A stretch of 17,060 bases of DNA from UBA1151 sp963579925 (GTDB taxonomy: Bacteria > Chloroflexota > Dehalococcoidia > Lucifugimonadales > Lucifugimonadaceae): positions 1 through 17,060 of the forward strand of contig CAUZJA010000034.1 in assembly GCA_963579925.1 (NCBI GenBank), read 5' to 3'. The position numbers and the translations under genes were made by a program. Under the pieces are notes generated by a model. It searched no databases. It saw only the letters and a list, made by a program, of their open reading frames with translations, and was not told the DNA's origin. How positions within the stretch are numbered: the stretch's first letter is position 1; every line of letters starts with the position of its first letter. Below are positions 1 to 7,156 of the stretch, piece by piece.

Positions 1-714
1 GTCTACCGAGCGTTCGCCCGCGGTACCGGCTGGGAGCCAGGCCCACCAGATGACGTACCAATTACCGAAGACTCACCGCTCAGAGACGTCTTGTACCCGT
101 ACAAGGACGCAACAGAACATCGGTATGAGTGGTCCGGCGACTACGAAAAGATTATGGTCGAACGCATCGCTCTCGATGAGCCAAAACTCCCCGCCACCGT
201 GCTGCGCCTACCCGCCGTCTACGGCCCTGGCGACTACCAGCACCGCCTCCTCGGCTACCTCTCCCGCATGATCGACGATCGCCCCGCCATCATCCTGGAG
301 CGCGCCATGGCAGAGTGGCGTTGGACTCGCGCATATATCGATAACGTAGCCGCCGCCATCGTCCTGGCCGCGGAGGACGAACGATCAGCTGGCCGTATCT
401 ACAACGTTGGCGACCCCTATGCATTCACAGAAATAGAGTGGGTGCAACGCATCGGTAATGCCTTCGGCTGGAACGGAAAAATCGCAGTCGTGCAGGACGA
501 GCGATTCGCCACCGGCATGAACACCGACCAACTCTGGACCATGGACACCTCGCGCATCCGTGAAGACCTGGGCTATGAAGAGCCAATCGCCATCGACGAA
601 GCCATGAACCACACCGTGGAATGGGAGCGCAACAACCTCCCAGAGGGCTACCACGTCTCCCCCCACCAGTACGAAGCAGAAGATGAAGTAATAGCCCAAA
701 TAGAAGGCATGTAG
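1..714 (+). CDS. NAD-dependent epimerase/dehydratase family protein, C-terminal part
   Basis: The reading frame is open from the first base, so the N-terminus with the Rossmann glycine motif lies outside the window; 237 residues are visible. The segment has the layout of the second half of an extended short-chain dehydrogenase (nucleotide-sugar epimerase type): a K-x-x-x-E helix (DYEKIMVER), then LRLPAVYGPGD, the usual 'R-x-x-x-V-Y-G-P-G' element after the catalytic helix, then WRWTRAYIDNVAAAIVLA, the 'RxxxYVDD(V)A' substrate-domain element, and YNVGDP, the typical 'NVG' strand. A canonical YxxxK is not obvious: the tyrosines near the lysine sit at -2 and -8, so the catalytic tyrosine is uncertain. 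Substrate unknown. It is separated from purA by 272 bases and is probably a different transcription unit. The family call is secure, the exact function is not. Confidence 0.9.
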   Translation, partial: VYRAFARGTGWEPGPPDDVPITEDSPLRDVLYPYKDATEHRYEWSGDYEKIMVERIALDEPKLPATVLRLPAVYGPGDYQHRLLGYLSRMIDDRPAIILERAMAEWRWTRAYIDNVAAAIVLAAEDERSAGRIYNVGDPYAFTEIEWVQRIGNAFGWNGKIAVVQDERFATGMNTDQLWTMDTSRIREDLGYEEPIAIDEAMNHTVEWERNNLPEGYHVSPHQYEAEDEVIAQIEGM

Positions 715-731
715 GCGTCAGGTTTCCCGGC

Positions 732-771
732 GATCGGGCACGTTTGATCGGGGCAAACTGATGTCGGGCAC
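732..771 (+). repeat. Three imperfect 10-base direct repeats upstream of purA
   Basis: GATCGGGCAC (732-741), GATCGGGGCA (746-755) and TGTCGGGCAC (762-771) are spaced 14 and 16 bases apart, between the end of the epimerase gene and the candidate purA promoter. They could be a binding site for a regulator, or chance. No hairpin with a T-run that would make a clear terminator is seen here. Confidence 0.3.
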
Positions 772-880
772 CCCACTCTGGAAGCTAGAATCTCAGAGAA
801 TTCACACCAGAAACAACCGACCAACGACGTACCTATCCCGGGCCTCTATGTCCAGGCCGGAGGTCCAACTGCCAAGTGAG

Positions 881-912
881 TTGTGATGATTACCCGTGGA
901 CTGTCGTATAAT
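881..912 (+). promoter_or_regulatory. Candidate sigma-70-type promoter for purA
   Basis: A perfect TATAAT at 907-912 lies 74 bases before the purA ATG. The best -35-like hexamer is TTGTGA at 881-886 (4 of 6 matches), but the 20-base spacer is longer than the usual 16-18, so only the -10 is convincing. Confidence 0.4.
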
Positions 913-986
913 TCATCAGGACGTCGGCCGTCCATTCGGCGGGTGTTGCGCGTCCCCGATTAATTGATGATTGGAGTTCGCAGGCC

Positions 987-2285
987 ATGCCCGCGTTTGC
1001 TGTTATTGGAGCCCAGTGGGGTGATGAAGGCAAAGGGAAGATCATAGACTTCCTTGCGGAGCGCGCTACCGTAGTCGCGCGCTACTCTGGCGGTAATAAC
1101 GCCGGACACACCGTAATGAACGAGCACGGAACGTTTAAGTTCCACCTCATCCCATCTGGTGTTTGTTGGCCAAACACCGCCAACGTCATCGGCAACGGCG
1201 TCGTCGTTGATCCCGGCGTCCTGATTGAAGAGATCGAAGATATCGAATCAAGAGGCCTCGACGCCTCAACGATTGTTGTGAGCGACCGCGCCCACATCGT
1301 GATGCCATATCACGTGCAACTTGATCAGTTGCAAGAGGCCCGCAGAGGCAGCGCCGCAATTGGCACAACAGGCCGAGGCATCGGCCCCGCATACCTGGAC
1401 AAGGTAGACCGGTCCGGAATTCGCATCGGCGAACTACTGGACATGGAGGACCTCAGTCTGCGCCTGCCAGAAATCATCGAACGCAAGAATGAAATCCTCA
1501 CCAAGATCTACGGTGCCGAACCGATAGATATAGACGATATCTTCGCCAAGGTACGAGAGTGGGCGCCAAAACTTGCACCCCACATTCGGGCGGCAGAAGA
1601 CATCGTTGCCCAGGCCCTGGAAGATGGTGAGAACATCATCATCGAGGGTGCACAGGGCGCCCTTCTGGACCTCGACCACGGCACCTACCCGTACGTCACA
1701 TCCTCCAACTCAACCGTTGGTGGAGCCCTCACCGGCCTCGGACTCGGACCACGTGCGTTCGGCGGAGTTGCTGGCGTGTTCAAGGCATACTGCACACGCG
1801 TCGGTGCCGGACCGTTTCCAACTGAAATATTCGACGAAACAGCCGATGAACTCCGTAACGCCGGTCCCGTCGGCGAGTTCGGTGCCACCACCGGCCGAGC
1901 ACGCCGAATCGGCTGGTTCGACGGCGTCGCAGCCCGTTACAGCGCACGCGTCAACGGCTTCGACTCCATGATCATCACCCGACTCGACATCCTCGACGGC
2001 CGCGACTCAGTGAAAGTCTGCGTCGCCTACGAGCTAGACGGCGAGCGTATCGAAAAGTTCCCAATCGATGCCGTCCTCCTGGAGAAGTGCAAGCCAATCT
2101 ACGAGGAAGTCCCGGGCTGGATAGAGACCACCGCCGGATTATCCGATCCCAAGCTGCTACCCGCCGGCGCCCGCAACTACATCGAATACCTTGAGAAGCT
2201 GATCAACGTTCCAGCCTCGCTAATCTCCACCGGCCCGGAACGCCACCAGACAATAGTCTGGCACCCAATAATCCCAGAGGATTAG
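987..2285 (+). CDS. purA: Adenylosuccinate synthetase
   Basis: PurA joins IMP and aspartate with GTP hydrolysis to give adenylosuccinate, the first committed step from IMP to AMP, in the cytoplasm. The 432-residue protein matches the usual length of about 425-430. Visible hallmarks are the N-terminal QWGDEGKGK loop (residues about 10-18) with the catalytic aspartate, GNNAGHTV (IMP/GTP site), TTGRGIGPAY, the TYPYVTSSNSTVGG segment, GPFPTE, GRARRIGWFD (most homologues read GRPRRCGWFD) and the C-terminal STGPERHQTI guanine-binding stretch. The ATG at 987 is preceded by GGAG (973-976), ten bases away, and gives the canonical start. It is transcribed alone; mutM converges on it. The gene is intact. 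Confidence 0.98.
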   Translation: MPAFAVIGAQWGDEGKGKIIDFLAERATVVARYSGGNNAGHTVMNEHGTFKFHLIPSGVCWPNTANVIGNGVVVDPGVLIEEIEDIESRGLDASTIVVSDRAHIVMPYHVQLDQLQEARRGSAAIGTTGRGIGPAYLDKVDRSGIRIGELLDMEDLSLRLPEIIERKNEILTKIYGAEPIDIDDIFAKVREWAPKLAPHIRAAEDIVAQALEDGENIIIEGAQGALLDLDHGTYPYVTSSNSTVGGALTGLGLGPRAFGGVAGVFKAYCTRVGAGPFPTEIFDETADELRNAGPVGEFGATTGRARRIGWFDGVAARYSARVNGFDSMIITRLDILDGRDSVKVCVAYELDGERIEKFPIDAVLLEKCKPIYEEVPGWIETTAGLSDPKLLPAGARNYIEYLEKLINVPASLISTGPERHQTIVWHPIIPED

Positions 2286-2297
2286 AACGCCGTAGTA

Positions 2298-2313
2298 CGG
2301 GCATCCCTGCCCG
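2298..2313 (+). terminator. Hairpin after purA, possible weak terminator
   Basis: CGGGCA-TCCC-TGCCCG is a perfect 6-base-pair stem with a 4-base loop, 13 bases after the purA stop. A pyrimidine-rich CTCTTCTT follows about ten bases later but there is no clean T-run, so it may be a weak terminator or a diverged copy of the local hairpin repeats. Confidence 0.35.
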
Positions 2314-2330
2314 CACCGGCCCCTCTTCTT

Positions 2331-2429
2331 CGGTAGCGGCGGGTCTAAGATCCGCTCTTCAGAGCGGTGGTGAAAATGTCGCATTGCATACGTATGCGCG
2401 GGAAGCGGGTCTTAGACCCGCCGCTACCG
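2331..2429. repeat. Family C element: 99-base unit with 26-base inverted ends
   Basis: The left arm (2331-2356) and the reverse complement of the right arm (2404-2429) agree at 25 of 26 positions. Each arm starts with CGGTAGCGGCGGG and is itself nearly self-complementary. Inside are a second hairpin, CCGCTCT-TC-AGAGCGG (2352-2367), and a 12-base palindrome, GCATACGTATGC (2386-2397). It lies between the convergent ends of purA and mutM. Size and end sequence resemble the second element at 5253-5357, so both probably belong to one non-coding, MITE-like family. It carries no reading frame of note. Confidence 0.8.
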
Positions 2430-2543
2430 TGAATCCACGCTCACGCGCTCCCACCACTTGACGTCCATAGGAGCATCATTGCGCCGCTTGATGTTCGATT
2501 GCGAGTGAGAAGACACTCCTCCCTCCACCGCGGGCAGAAACCT
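2424..2543 (-). other. Possible gene remnant downstream of and in frame with mutM
   Basis: On the minus strand, directly after the mutM stop (2544-2546) and in the same frame, 39 sense codons follow before a TAG at 2424-2426. The stretch includes NIKRRNDAPMDVKWWERV, which looks protein-like in composition. There is no ribosome binding site and no plausible start. Its stop codon falls in the GGTAGC end of the family C element. It could be the tail of a decayed gene or chance; I do not recognise it. Confidence 0.2.
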
Positions 2544-3353
2544 CTACCCCTGACAATCTCCGCAAAAATAAGCCGTCCGCCCACCAATAACGCGCGTCTT
2601 CAACACCGCGCCACACTGCGGACAAACACTCCCCGGCTTCCTCAAAATCTGCATTCGATCATCAAACGCATCCACCACAAACGGTCGACCATCATCCATC
2701 GGATTATCGCCAATGTAGTTAATCGCCCGAGCCAGCGAAATCCGAATCTCCTCCAGCAGGCTAGTCAGCCGCTCCGCCGATATCCGATGCCCCCGACGAG
2801 AAGGCGAAATCCCAGCACGTAACAGCGCCTCATCCGCATAAATATTGCCCACTCCAGCGATCACCGCCTGATCCAGCAAAACAGCCTTGATCGGCGATCG
2901 GCGCTTGCTCACCCGCTCGACAAACTCTTCCGCCATAAACGACATATCCAACGGCTCCGGCCCAATCTCCGGCAGCGCATCTTCAAACCGCTCAACCAGC
3001 CACACTGATGCCCATTTGCGAGGATCATTCAGCTCAAGTCGCCGTCCATCCTCAAGATGAAACACCGTATGAGCAAACCGCATCGGCTCGTCACTCTCCG
3101 ACGATACACGAAGACTCCCCGTCATCCCCATATGCAACACCAAATGCCCGCGATACAGCGCCACATCAATGTACTTAGCCCGCCGCCCAATCTCAGTCAC
3201 CCGCCGCCCGGCCAAGCCCAGCACAAAGTCCTCCACGGATGGAGTCTTAATAGTCCGCGCCGCAGCCACATCCACAGATGTAATGGTCAGTCCGGGCACA
3301 CCCTCGGCAATCAAGTATCGCCGCAGATTCTCTACTTCAGGAAGTTCAGGCAT
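2544..3353 (-). CDS. mutM: Formamidopyrimidine-DNA glycosylase (Fpg/MutM)
   Basis: This bifunctional base-excision repair enzyme removes 8-oxoguanine and formamidopyrimidines and nicks the abasic site. The 269-residue length is normal. The N-terminus MPELPEVE supplies the catalytic proline (P2, after removal of Met) and E3; K60 in GRRAKY is the conserved beta-clamp lysine. VGNIYADEALLRAGISP is the helix-two-turn-helix DNA-binding motif. The C-terminal zinc finger is complete (CPQC ... CGDC), ending at residue 269. The ATG at 3353 is the only start that keeps P2/E3 terminal, which fixes it. It is convergent with purA, and the broken monooxygenase gene lies upstream in the same orientation with a gap of about 80-140 bases. 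Intact. Confidence 0.97.
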   Translation of the reverse strand: MPELPEVENLRRYLIAEGVPGLTITSVDVAAARTIKTPSVEDFVLGLAGRRVTEIGRRAKYIDVALYRGHLVLHMGMTGSLRVSSESDEPMRFAHTVFHLEDGRRLELNDPRKWASVWLVERFEDALPEIGPEPLDMSFMAEEFVERVSKRRSPIKAVLLDQAVIAGVGNIYADEALLRAGISPSRRGHRISAERLTSLLEEIRISLARAINYIGDNPMDDGRPFVVDAFDDRMQILRKPGSVCPQCGAVLKTRVIGGRTAYFCGDCQG

Positions 3354-3431
3354 GCGGGGATTGTCTCATTTGGTGAATGCGATGGACGCACATAGGTGCG
3401 CGTGCCGTCTATGTTGCATAGATAGCGGAGG

Positions 3432-4175
3432 CTAGATTCGTCGTCCTAAGGAGGGCGGCTCCGCGACTGCCGTGAGAATCTCATCCCCCGCCCTAACGTG
3501 CGATCATGCAATCAAAGCGCACCGTATAGCGCACTGGGACAGATGGATCCGACCCGGTTCGCGATGGCCCAACAAGCAGGAGCCACAGCAGCTGGATGAA
3601 GCCCGGAAAATAACCCTTCAGGTGGCGCGGAAACGGGGTCAAGGTCACTGGCGCTCTTTCCACGTTAAATCCAGCCCAACTCCGGGCCACCGAATCTCGA
3701 CCGTCTGCGCCAACCACAAAGCGTCCGTCGACCGACTTCAGACTACCGTTTTGATAACTCACCGTGACGCCCCCAGCACCGCCCTTCAGGCCGCGCACCG
3801 GAGTTCCACGCCACACTTCCGCACCGGCATCTTCGGCGGCAGTCAGCAGGCTGGTCTGGACATCTGGATGGTAGAAGCCAAGAGATAGCTCCCCAGATTG
3901 AGAAACCGGTTGCAACGGAATCTTTTGGGGCTCAGCACCCACGTCATAAATAGTAAACATTGGCAGCTCGTGACCGCCGCCCGACATCAGCGCCTCATAA
4001 ATCCCCAGCTTCTTCGCGTCGGCCACCCCCACGGTGCAAGCCATTCTCCGCGATTACGATCAGTAAACTCCTCCGCTCGCTCGATCACCAGAACTTTTGC
4101 TCCGGCTTGCGCCATGACATGTGCCAGCGCCGCTCCGCCCAGTCCGCCGCCTATAGTGATCAAGTCGTAAGCCAT
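3432..4175 (-). pseudogene. FAD-dependent monooxygenase, frameshifted and truncated
   Basis: The start (ATG at 4175, preceded by a G-rich stretch on the minus strand) opens MAYDLITIGGGLGG, the GxGxxG FAD-binding Rossmann motif, with E32 as the ribose-binding acidic residue, and runs to EWLAPWG at about residue 50. There the frame must shift by one base to continue as VADAKKLGIYEAL; the break lies at a run of five G/C bases (4026-4030), where a sixth would restore the frame. The second piece continues through the GADGRDS second FAD motif, then loses resemblance after about residue 220 and hits a stop at 3493. The family normally has about 380-400 residues, so the C-terminal half is missing or scrambled; GDEILTAVAEPPSLGRRI just before a TAG at 3432-3434 in another frame may be the old C-terminus. 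The single-base shift alone could be a sequencing error; the missing half could not. Confidence 0.78.
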
Positions 4176-4275
4176 CGAAATCCCCCCACCAGTCATCGTG
4201 TGACACAGATTATTAACCGCATGTACGCCAACATGCAAACGTCGATGTTTGTTCGTCTCGTTCTAAACTGTTCGG

Positions 4276-5148
4276 ATGCCACACAAATGGGCCATCTCAA
4301 TGCATGGAGGTCACTCCGGCGACTTCAGCAAACACGGCCAGGACGACCTCGAGCCCATGGTCAAAGCCGCCATCGAATTCGGCTACACCACCTTCGGAGT
4401 AACCGCTCACGCCCCCCGGTCTGCCGAAAAATTCCTCTACTCAGAAGAAATAAAAGCCAGCTACACACCACTTGATCTCGACACCGACTTCGCCAACTAC
4501 GTCACCGAAGCCCGCCGACTCCAAGCCGTCTACTCAGACCAACTCGAAATCCTCGTCGGCGCAGAAGTAGAAATCGTCCCCGAAGCCGCCTTTGATACCG
4601 AAGCAGCGTCTCTACGACGACAGCACAACCTCGACTACCTCGTAGGCTCAGTACACTGGGTCAACGAAATGCCATTCGACACCTCACGCGAAGATTTCAA
4701 CGCCGCCGTAACCGAAAGTGGTGGCCTCGAACCCTTCCTCCTCCGCTACTACGACCTCATCGCCCAGATGATCGACCGCGTCCAACCAGATGTACTCGGC
4801 CACCTCGACGTTCCCCGCCTCTATGCCGGAGGTATCGATGCACTCCAATCACCTGCAGTTCGCGACGCCGTCGATGCCGTCCTCAACCGCATCGCAGCAG
4901 GCGGAATACTCCTGGAAATCAACACCTCCGCCCTCCGCAAAGGACTCTCAGAACCCTACCCCGCATCATGGATACTCCAGCGAGCCCACAAAGCCGAAAT
5001 CCGCTTCACCCTCTCCGACGACAGCCACTCAGTAGAACAAGTAGGCGCCCACATCTCAGATGGCCGAGACTACCTGCTAGCCCACGACATCAAATCTATC
5101 TACGCCCTAACAACAACCGGCGAACCCCGCGAGATAACCCTCCGATAG
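4276..5148 (+). CDS. hisK: PHP-domain histidinol-phosphatase (HisJ/HisK family)
   Basis: Probably hydrolyses L-histidinol phosphate to histidinol, the penultimate step of histidine synthesis, using the trinuclear metal site of PHP phosphoesterases. Metal-ligand motifs are present in order: HGGH (H10, H13), AHAPRS (H45), GAEVEI (E97), VGSVHWV (H127; the GSVHW signature is typical of this family), GHLDVPR (H176, D178) and SDDSHSVEQVG (D249, H251). The length of 290 residues is slightly above the usual 260-280. Both the ATG at 4276 and the ATG at 4300 lack a clear Shine-Dalgarno; the later one would start right at the first metal motif, so 4276 is preferred. It stands alone, away from other his genes, so another PHP phosphoesterase activity is possible. 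Divergent from the monooxygenase pseudogene; a B-A repeat follows its stop within about a dozen bases. Confidence 0.85.
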   Translation: MPHKWAISMHGGHSGDFSKHGQDDLEPMVKAAIEFGYTTFGVTAHAPRSAEKFLYSEEIKASYTPLDLDTDFANYVTEARRLQAVYSDQLEILVGAEVEIVPEAAFDTEAASLRRQHNLDYLVGSVHWVNEMPFDTSREDFNAAVTESGGLEPFLLRYYDLIAQMIDRVQPDVLGHLDVPRLYAGGIDALQSPAVRDAVDAVLNRIAAGGILLEINTSALRKGLSEPYPASWILQRAHKAEIRFTLSDDSHSVEQVGAHISDGRDYLLAHDIKSIYALTTTGEPREITLR

Positions 5149-5159
5149 CCGGGCGGGGA

Positions 5160-5249
5160 TTTATCCCCTCTCCCTCTGGAAGAAGCTGCACAGTGAGGAG
5201 GCTGTTCTAATCCCGCCGCCTTGCGGCCAGTGCCCGTGCGGCAGGCACC
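5160..5249 (+). repeat. Composite B-A repeat, diverged copy
   Basis: Starts 12 bases after the histidinol-phosphatase stop. The B part (5160-5207) shares ATTTATCCCCTC with the copy at 13345, but the hairpin's right side is eroded (GTGAGGAGGCTGTTC remains). The A part has the hairpin GCCGC-CTT-GCGGC (5215-5227) followed by the core GTGCCCGTGCGGCAGGCACC (5230-5249). No coding potential. Confidence 0.75.
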
Positions 5250-5252
5250 CCC

Positions 5253-5357
5253 GGTAGCCGCGGGGCTTGCCCCGCCACCACATTACATCTGAAAAACACA
5301 CCGCTATCTCTCGCGACGTCTCCGCCCCCGGAACGCCGGGCAAGCCCCGCAGCTACC
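5253..5357. repeat. Family C element, second copy (105 bases)
   Basis: The left end GGTAGCCGCGGGGCTTGCCC (5253-5272) and the reverse complement of the right end (5338-5357) match at 19 of 20 positions. The left end contains a hairpin, GCGGGGC-TT-GCCCCGC. The ends resemble those of 2331-2429 (both GGTAGC-x-GCGGG-x-CT), and the size is alike, but the interior differs. Confidence 0.78.
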
Positions 5358-5395
5358 AAAGACACATCAACCGATGAATCTCGGCGCCCTATTCC

Positions 5396-5429
5396 GCCGC
5401 CTTGCGGCCAATGCCTGCATGGCAGATGC
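5396..5429 (+). repeat. Family A unit at the amidase 3' end
   Basis: GCCGC-CTT-GCGGC (5396-5408) followed by ATGCCTGCATGGCAGATGC (5411-5429). The unit touches the amidase stop codon (5430-5432, minus strand). The following TATGTAAACGCTGCCGGGCG resembles a strongly diverged second core lying inside the amidase C-terminus. Confidence 0.75.
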
Positions 5430-6845
5430 TTATGTAAACGCTGCCGGGCGACGCTCCGTCCAACCCGCCACACGCTCGTACGCGTCCCCCACACTCAGCA
5501 CCACATCGTCACGATGCGCCTTGCCGCTGATCATCATCCCAATCGGCATCCCATCATCCGTGAACCCACACGTCATGCTCAGCGACGGACTCCCCGTCGT
5601 ATTGAACACACCCGTGAAGTTGCCCAACTCACCGCCATCCCGCGCCACATTCTCGCCCGGTGCAGGCGTGCAACCCTCAATCGTCGGCGTCTGAATCGGA
5701 ATCGTCGGCGTCACCAGCACATCAACGTCCGCCATCGCAACATTCATCTTCTCGATAAACCACGCCCGAGACCGCTGCGCCCTAATGTAGTCAATCGCAC
5801 CAATCCCAACCCCTGCAGACAACCGACTCAACACCTCCGGACTGTACTGATCACGATGCTCATTCAGCCACTTCTCGTGCACAGACAGCGCTTCCGGAAT
5901 GAGAATCCCAACGTTGATCGGACGACCCAACCGCACCCAGTCCATCGGAATCGTCGTCACCGTCGCACCACGCTCCGCCATCAGTTCGATCGCCGCTCGC
6001 ACAGCAGCTTCAATCTGAGGGTCTACATCTTCAAAAAAGTAATGCTCCGGCACGCCAACACGCACGCCATCAAGACTCCCGCCCGTAGCCGCAGCATAGT
6101 CAGGCGGCGGCTCATTCGACGACGCCGGATCAGCCGCGTCGTACCCAGCCAGTGCATTCATCATGTGTGCCGCATCAACAACACTGCGCGTCATCGGCCC
6201 AACGTGATCGCAACTCCACGATAGATCAAGCACACCAGCTCGACTCACCACCCCGTAAGTTGGCTTAAGTCCCGCAATCCCGTTCACCGCGGCGGGCATG
6301 CGTATCGACCCGCCCGTGTCGCTGCCAATAGCGCCGTAAACCAGGCCGCCACCCACAGCGTTGCCCGAGCCGATGCTTGACCCGCAGGTGATCCGGTCGA
6401 TGTTCCACGGATTGTGCCCCGCTCCGTAGTGCGGATTAATTCCCGTCGCACCCATCGCAAACTCAACCATGTGCGTCTTGCCAATGATGATCGCACCCGG
6501 GTCCTTGAGCTTGCGAGTGATCGTGGCGTCAGCGGACGCCATGTTGTCCTTGAGAATCGTCGACCCGCCGGTCGTCACAGTCCCCGCAACATCCACCAGA
6601 TCCTTCAGACCAATCGGAATGCCGTGCAACGGCCCACGCCAGTTGCCAGCCTTGATCTCCGCCTCAGCAACCCGGGCATCTTCACGCGCCTGATCCTCAA
6701 ACACCGCTAGAAACGAATTCAGCGTCTCGCCATGCGCAGCTATCCGTTCCAGGCAATTCTCAACCAGCGTGACCGGCGACAACTCACCGCTCTTGATGCG
6801 AGGAGCAAGCTCATCAATAGTGGCGAATGCAAGATCGTTATCCAT
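5430..6845 (-). CDS. Amidase signature family hydrolase
   Basis: An amidase-signature enzyme that hydrolyses a C-N (amide) bond; substrate unknown. The 471-residue protein has a complete Ser-cisSer-Lys triad: K81 in GLKD, S156 in CGSS and S180 in GSDTGGSIRMPA. The spacings (K to nucleophile 99, cis-Ser to nucleophile 24) equal those of GatA. The glycine-rich stretch reads CGSSIGSGNAVGGG instead of the usual GGSSSGSAAAV. The ATG at 6845 is chosen over an in-frame ATG at 6866 because GAGGGG lies eight bases before it. Its first eight bases overlap the end of the small upstream gene, so the two are translationally coupled. A GatA role is unlikely without gatB nearby and with a variant signature; a biuret-hydrolase-like or general amidase is more likely. 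A family A repeat abuts the stop. Confidence 0.93.
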   Translation of the reverse strand: MDNDLAFATIDELAPRIKSGELSPVTLVENCLERIAAHGETLNSFLAVFEDQAREDARVAEAEIKAGNWRGPLHGIPIGLKDLVDVAGTVTTGGSTILKDNMASADATITRKLKDPGAIIIGKTHMVEFAMGATGINPHYGAGHNPWNIDRITCGSSIGSGNAVGGGLVYGAIGSDTGGSIRMPAAVNGIAGLKPTYGVVSRAGVLDLSWSCDHVGPMTRSVVDAAHMMNALAGYDAADPASSNEPPPDYAAATGGSLDGVRVGVPEHYFFEDVDPQIEAAVRAAIELMAERGATVTTIPMDWVRLGRPINVGILIPEALSVHEKWLNEHRDQYSPEVLSRLSAGVGIGAIDYIRAQRSRAWFIEKMNVAMADVDVLVTPTIPIQTPTIEGCTPAPGENVARDGGELGNFTGVFNTTGSPSLSMTCGFTDDGMPIGMMISGKAHRDDVVLSVGDAYERVAGWTERRPAAFT

Positions 6846-7050
6846 TTGACGACCCCTCATCCTCACGCCGCAACTTCAACTCAACCGCAGGCTCATGACC
6901 AGTCGAGTCGATGCCCCTCACCGCCTCAATTGAGGCGTCTGACATCTTCATCCGGGCCAGCACCCACTCAATCTCTTTAGGAGTCATTGGAATGCCAAAC
7001 TCGGCGTACTTCTCGCTCAGCGACTCAAAGTCCCACTTTTTCTCTGCCAC
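6838..7050 (-). CDS. Small GatC/AtzG-like amidase partner protein
   Basis: A 70-residue acidic, helical protein whose stop overlaps the amidase start by eight bases. The layout resembles GatC and the AtzG-type subunits that wrap around amidase-signature enzymes: an N-terminal helix (FESLSEKYAEFG), a proline-led second helix (MTPKEIEWVLARMKMSDASIEAVR), then an extended tail, DSTGHEPAVELKLRREDE, which resembles the GatC 'GVEP ... LREDE' tail. I infer that it stabilises or completes the amidase. GTG at 7050 is preferred as start: GGGAG lies five bases upstream, whereas the earlier TTG (7062) has that Shine-Dalgarno inside its own coding region. It is divergent from argS across a gap of about 106 bases. 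The similarity is by eye and weak, but the gene order is strong support. Confidence 0.62.
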   Translation of the reverse strand: MAEKKWDFESLSEKYAEFGIPMTPKEIEWVLARMKMSDASIEAVRGIDSTGHEPAVELKLRREDEGSSNG

Positions 7051-7156
7051 AGTCACTCCCAACCAAAATGGCCCAACTCAAACGCGCACGAAACGGCAAA
7101 TCTTGAGGCCGAGTATAGCGGCCCTCGACGCCGCCCGATGCTACGCTTATTGAACA

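Noticed and set aside
5160..5429. CRISPR array suggested by repeated GC-rich units
   Set aside because: Units differ in length and spacing, there are no regular spacers, and no cas genes are nearby.
5514..6224. 236-codon plus-strand frame within the amidase gene
   Set aside because: Arg/His/Pro-rich antisense shadow; the amidase on the other strand has a full catalytic triad.
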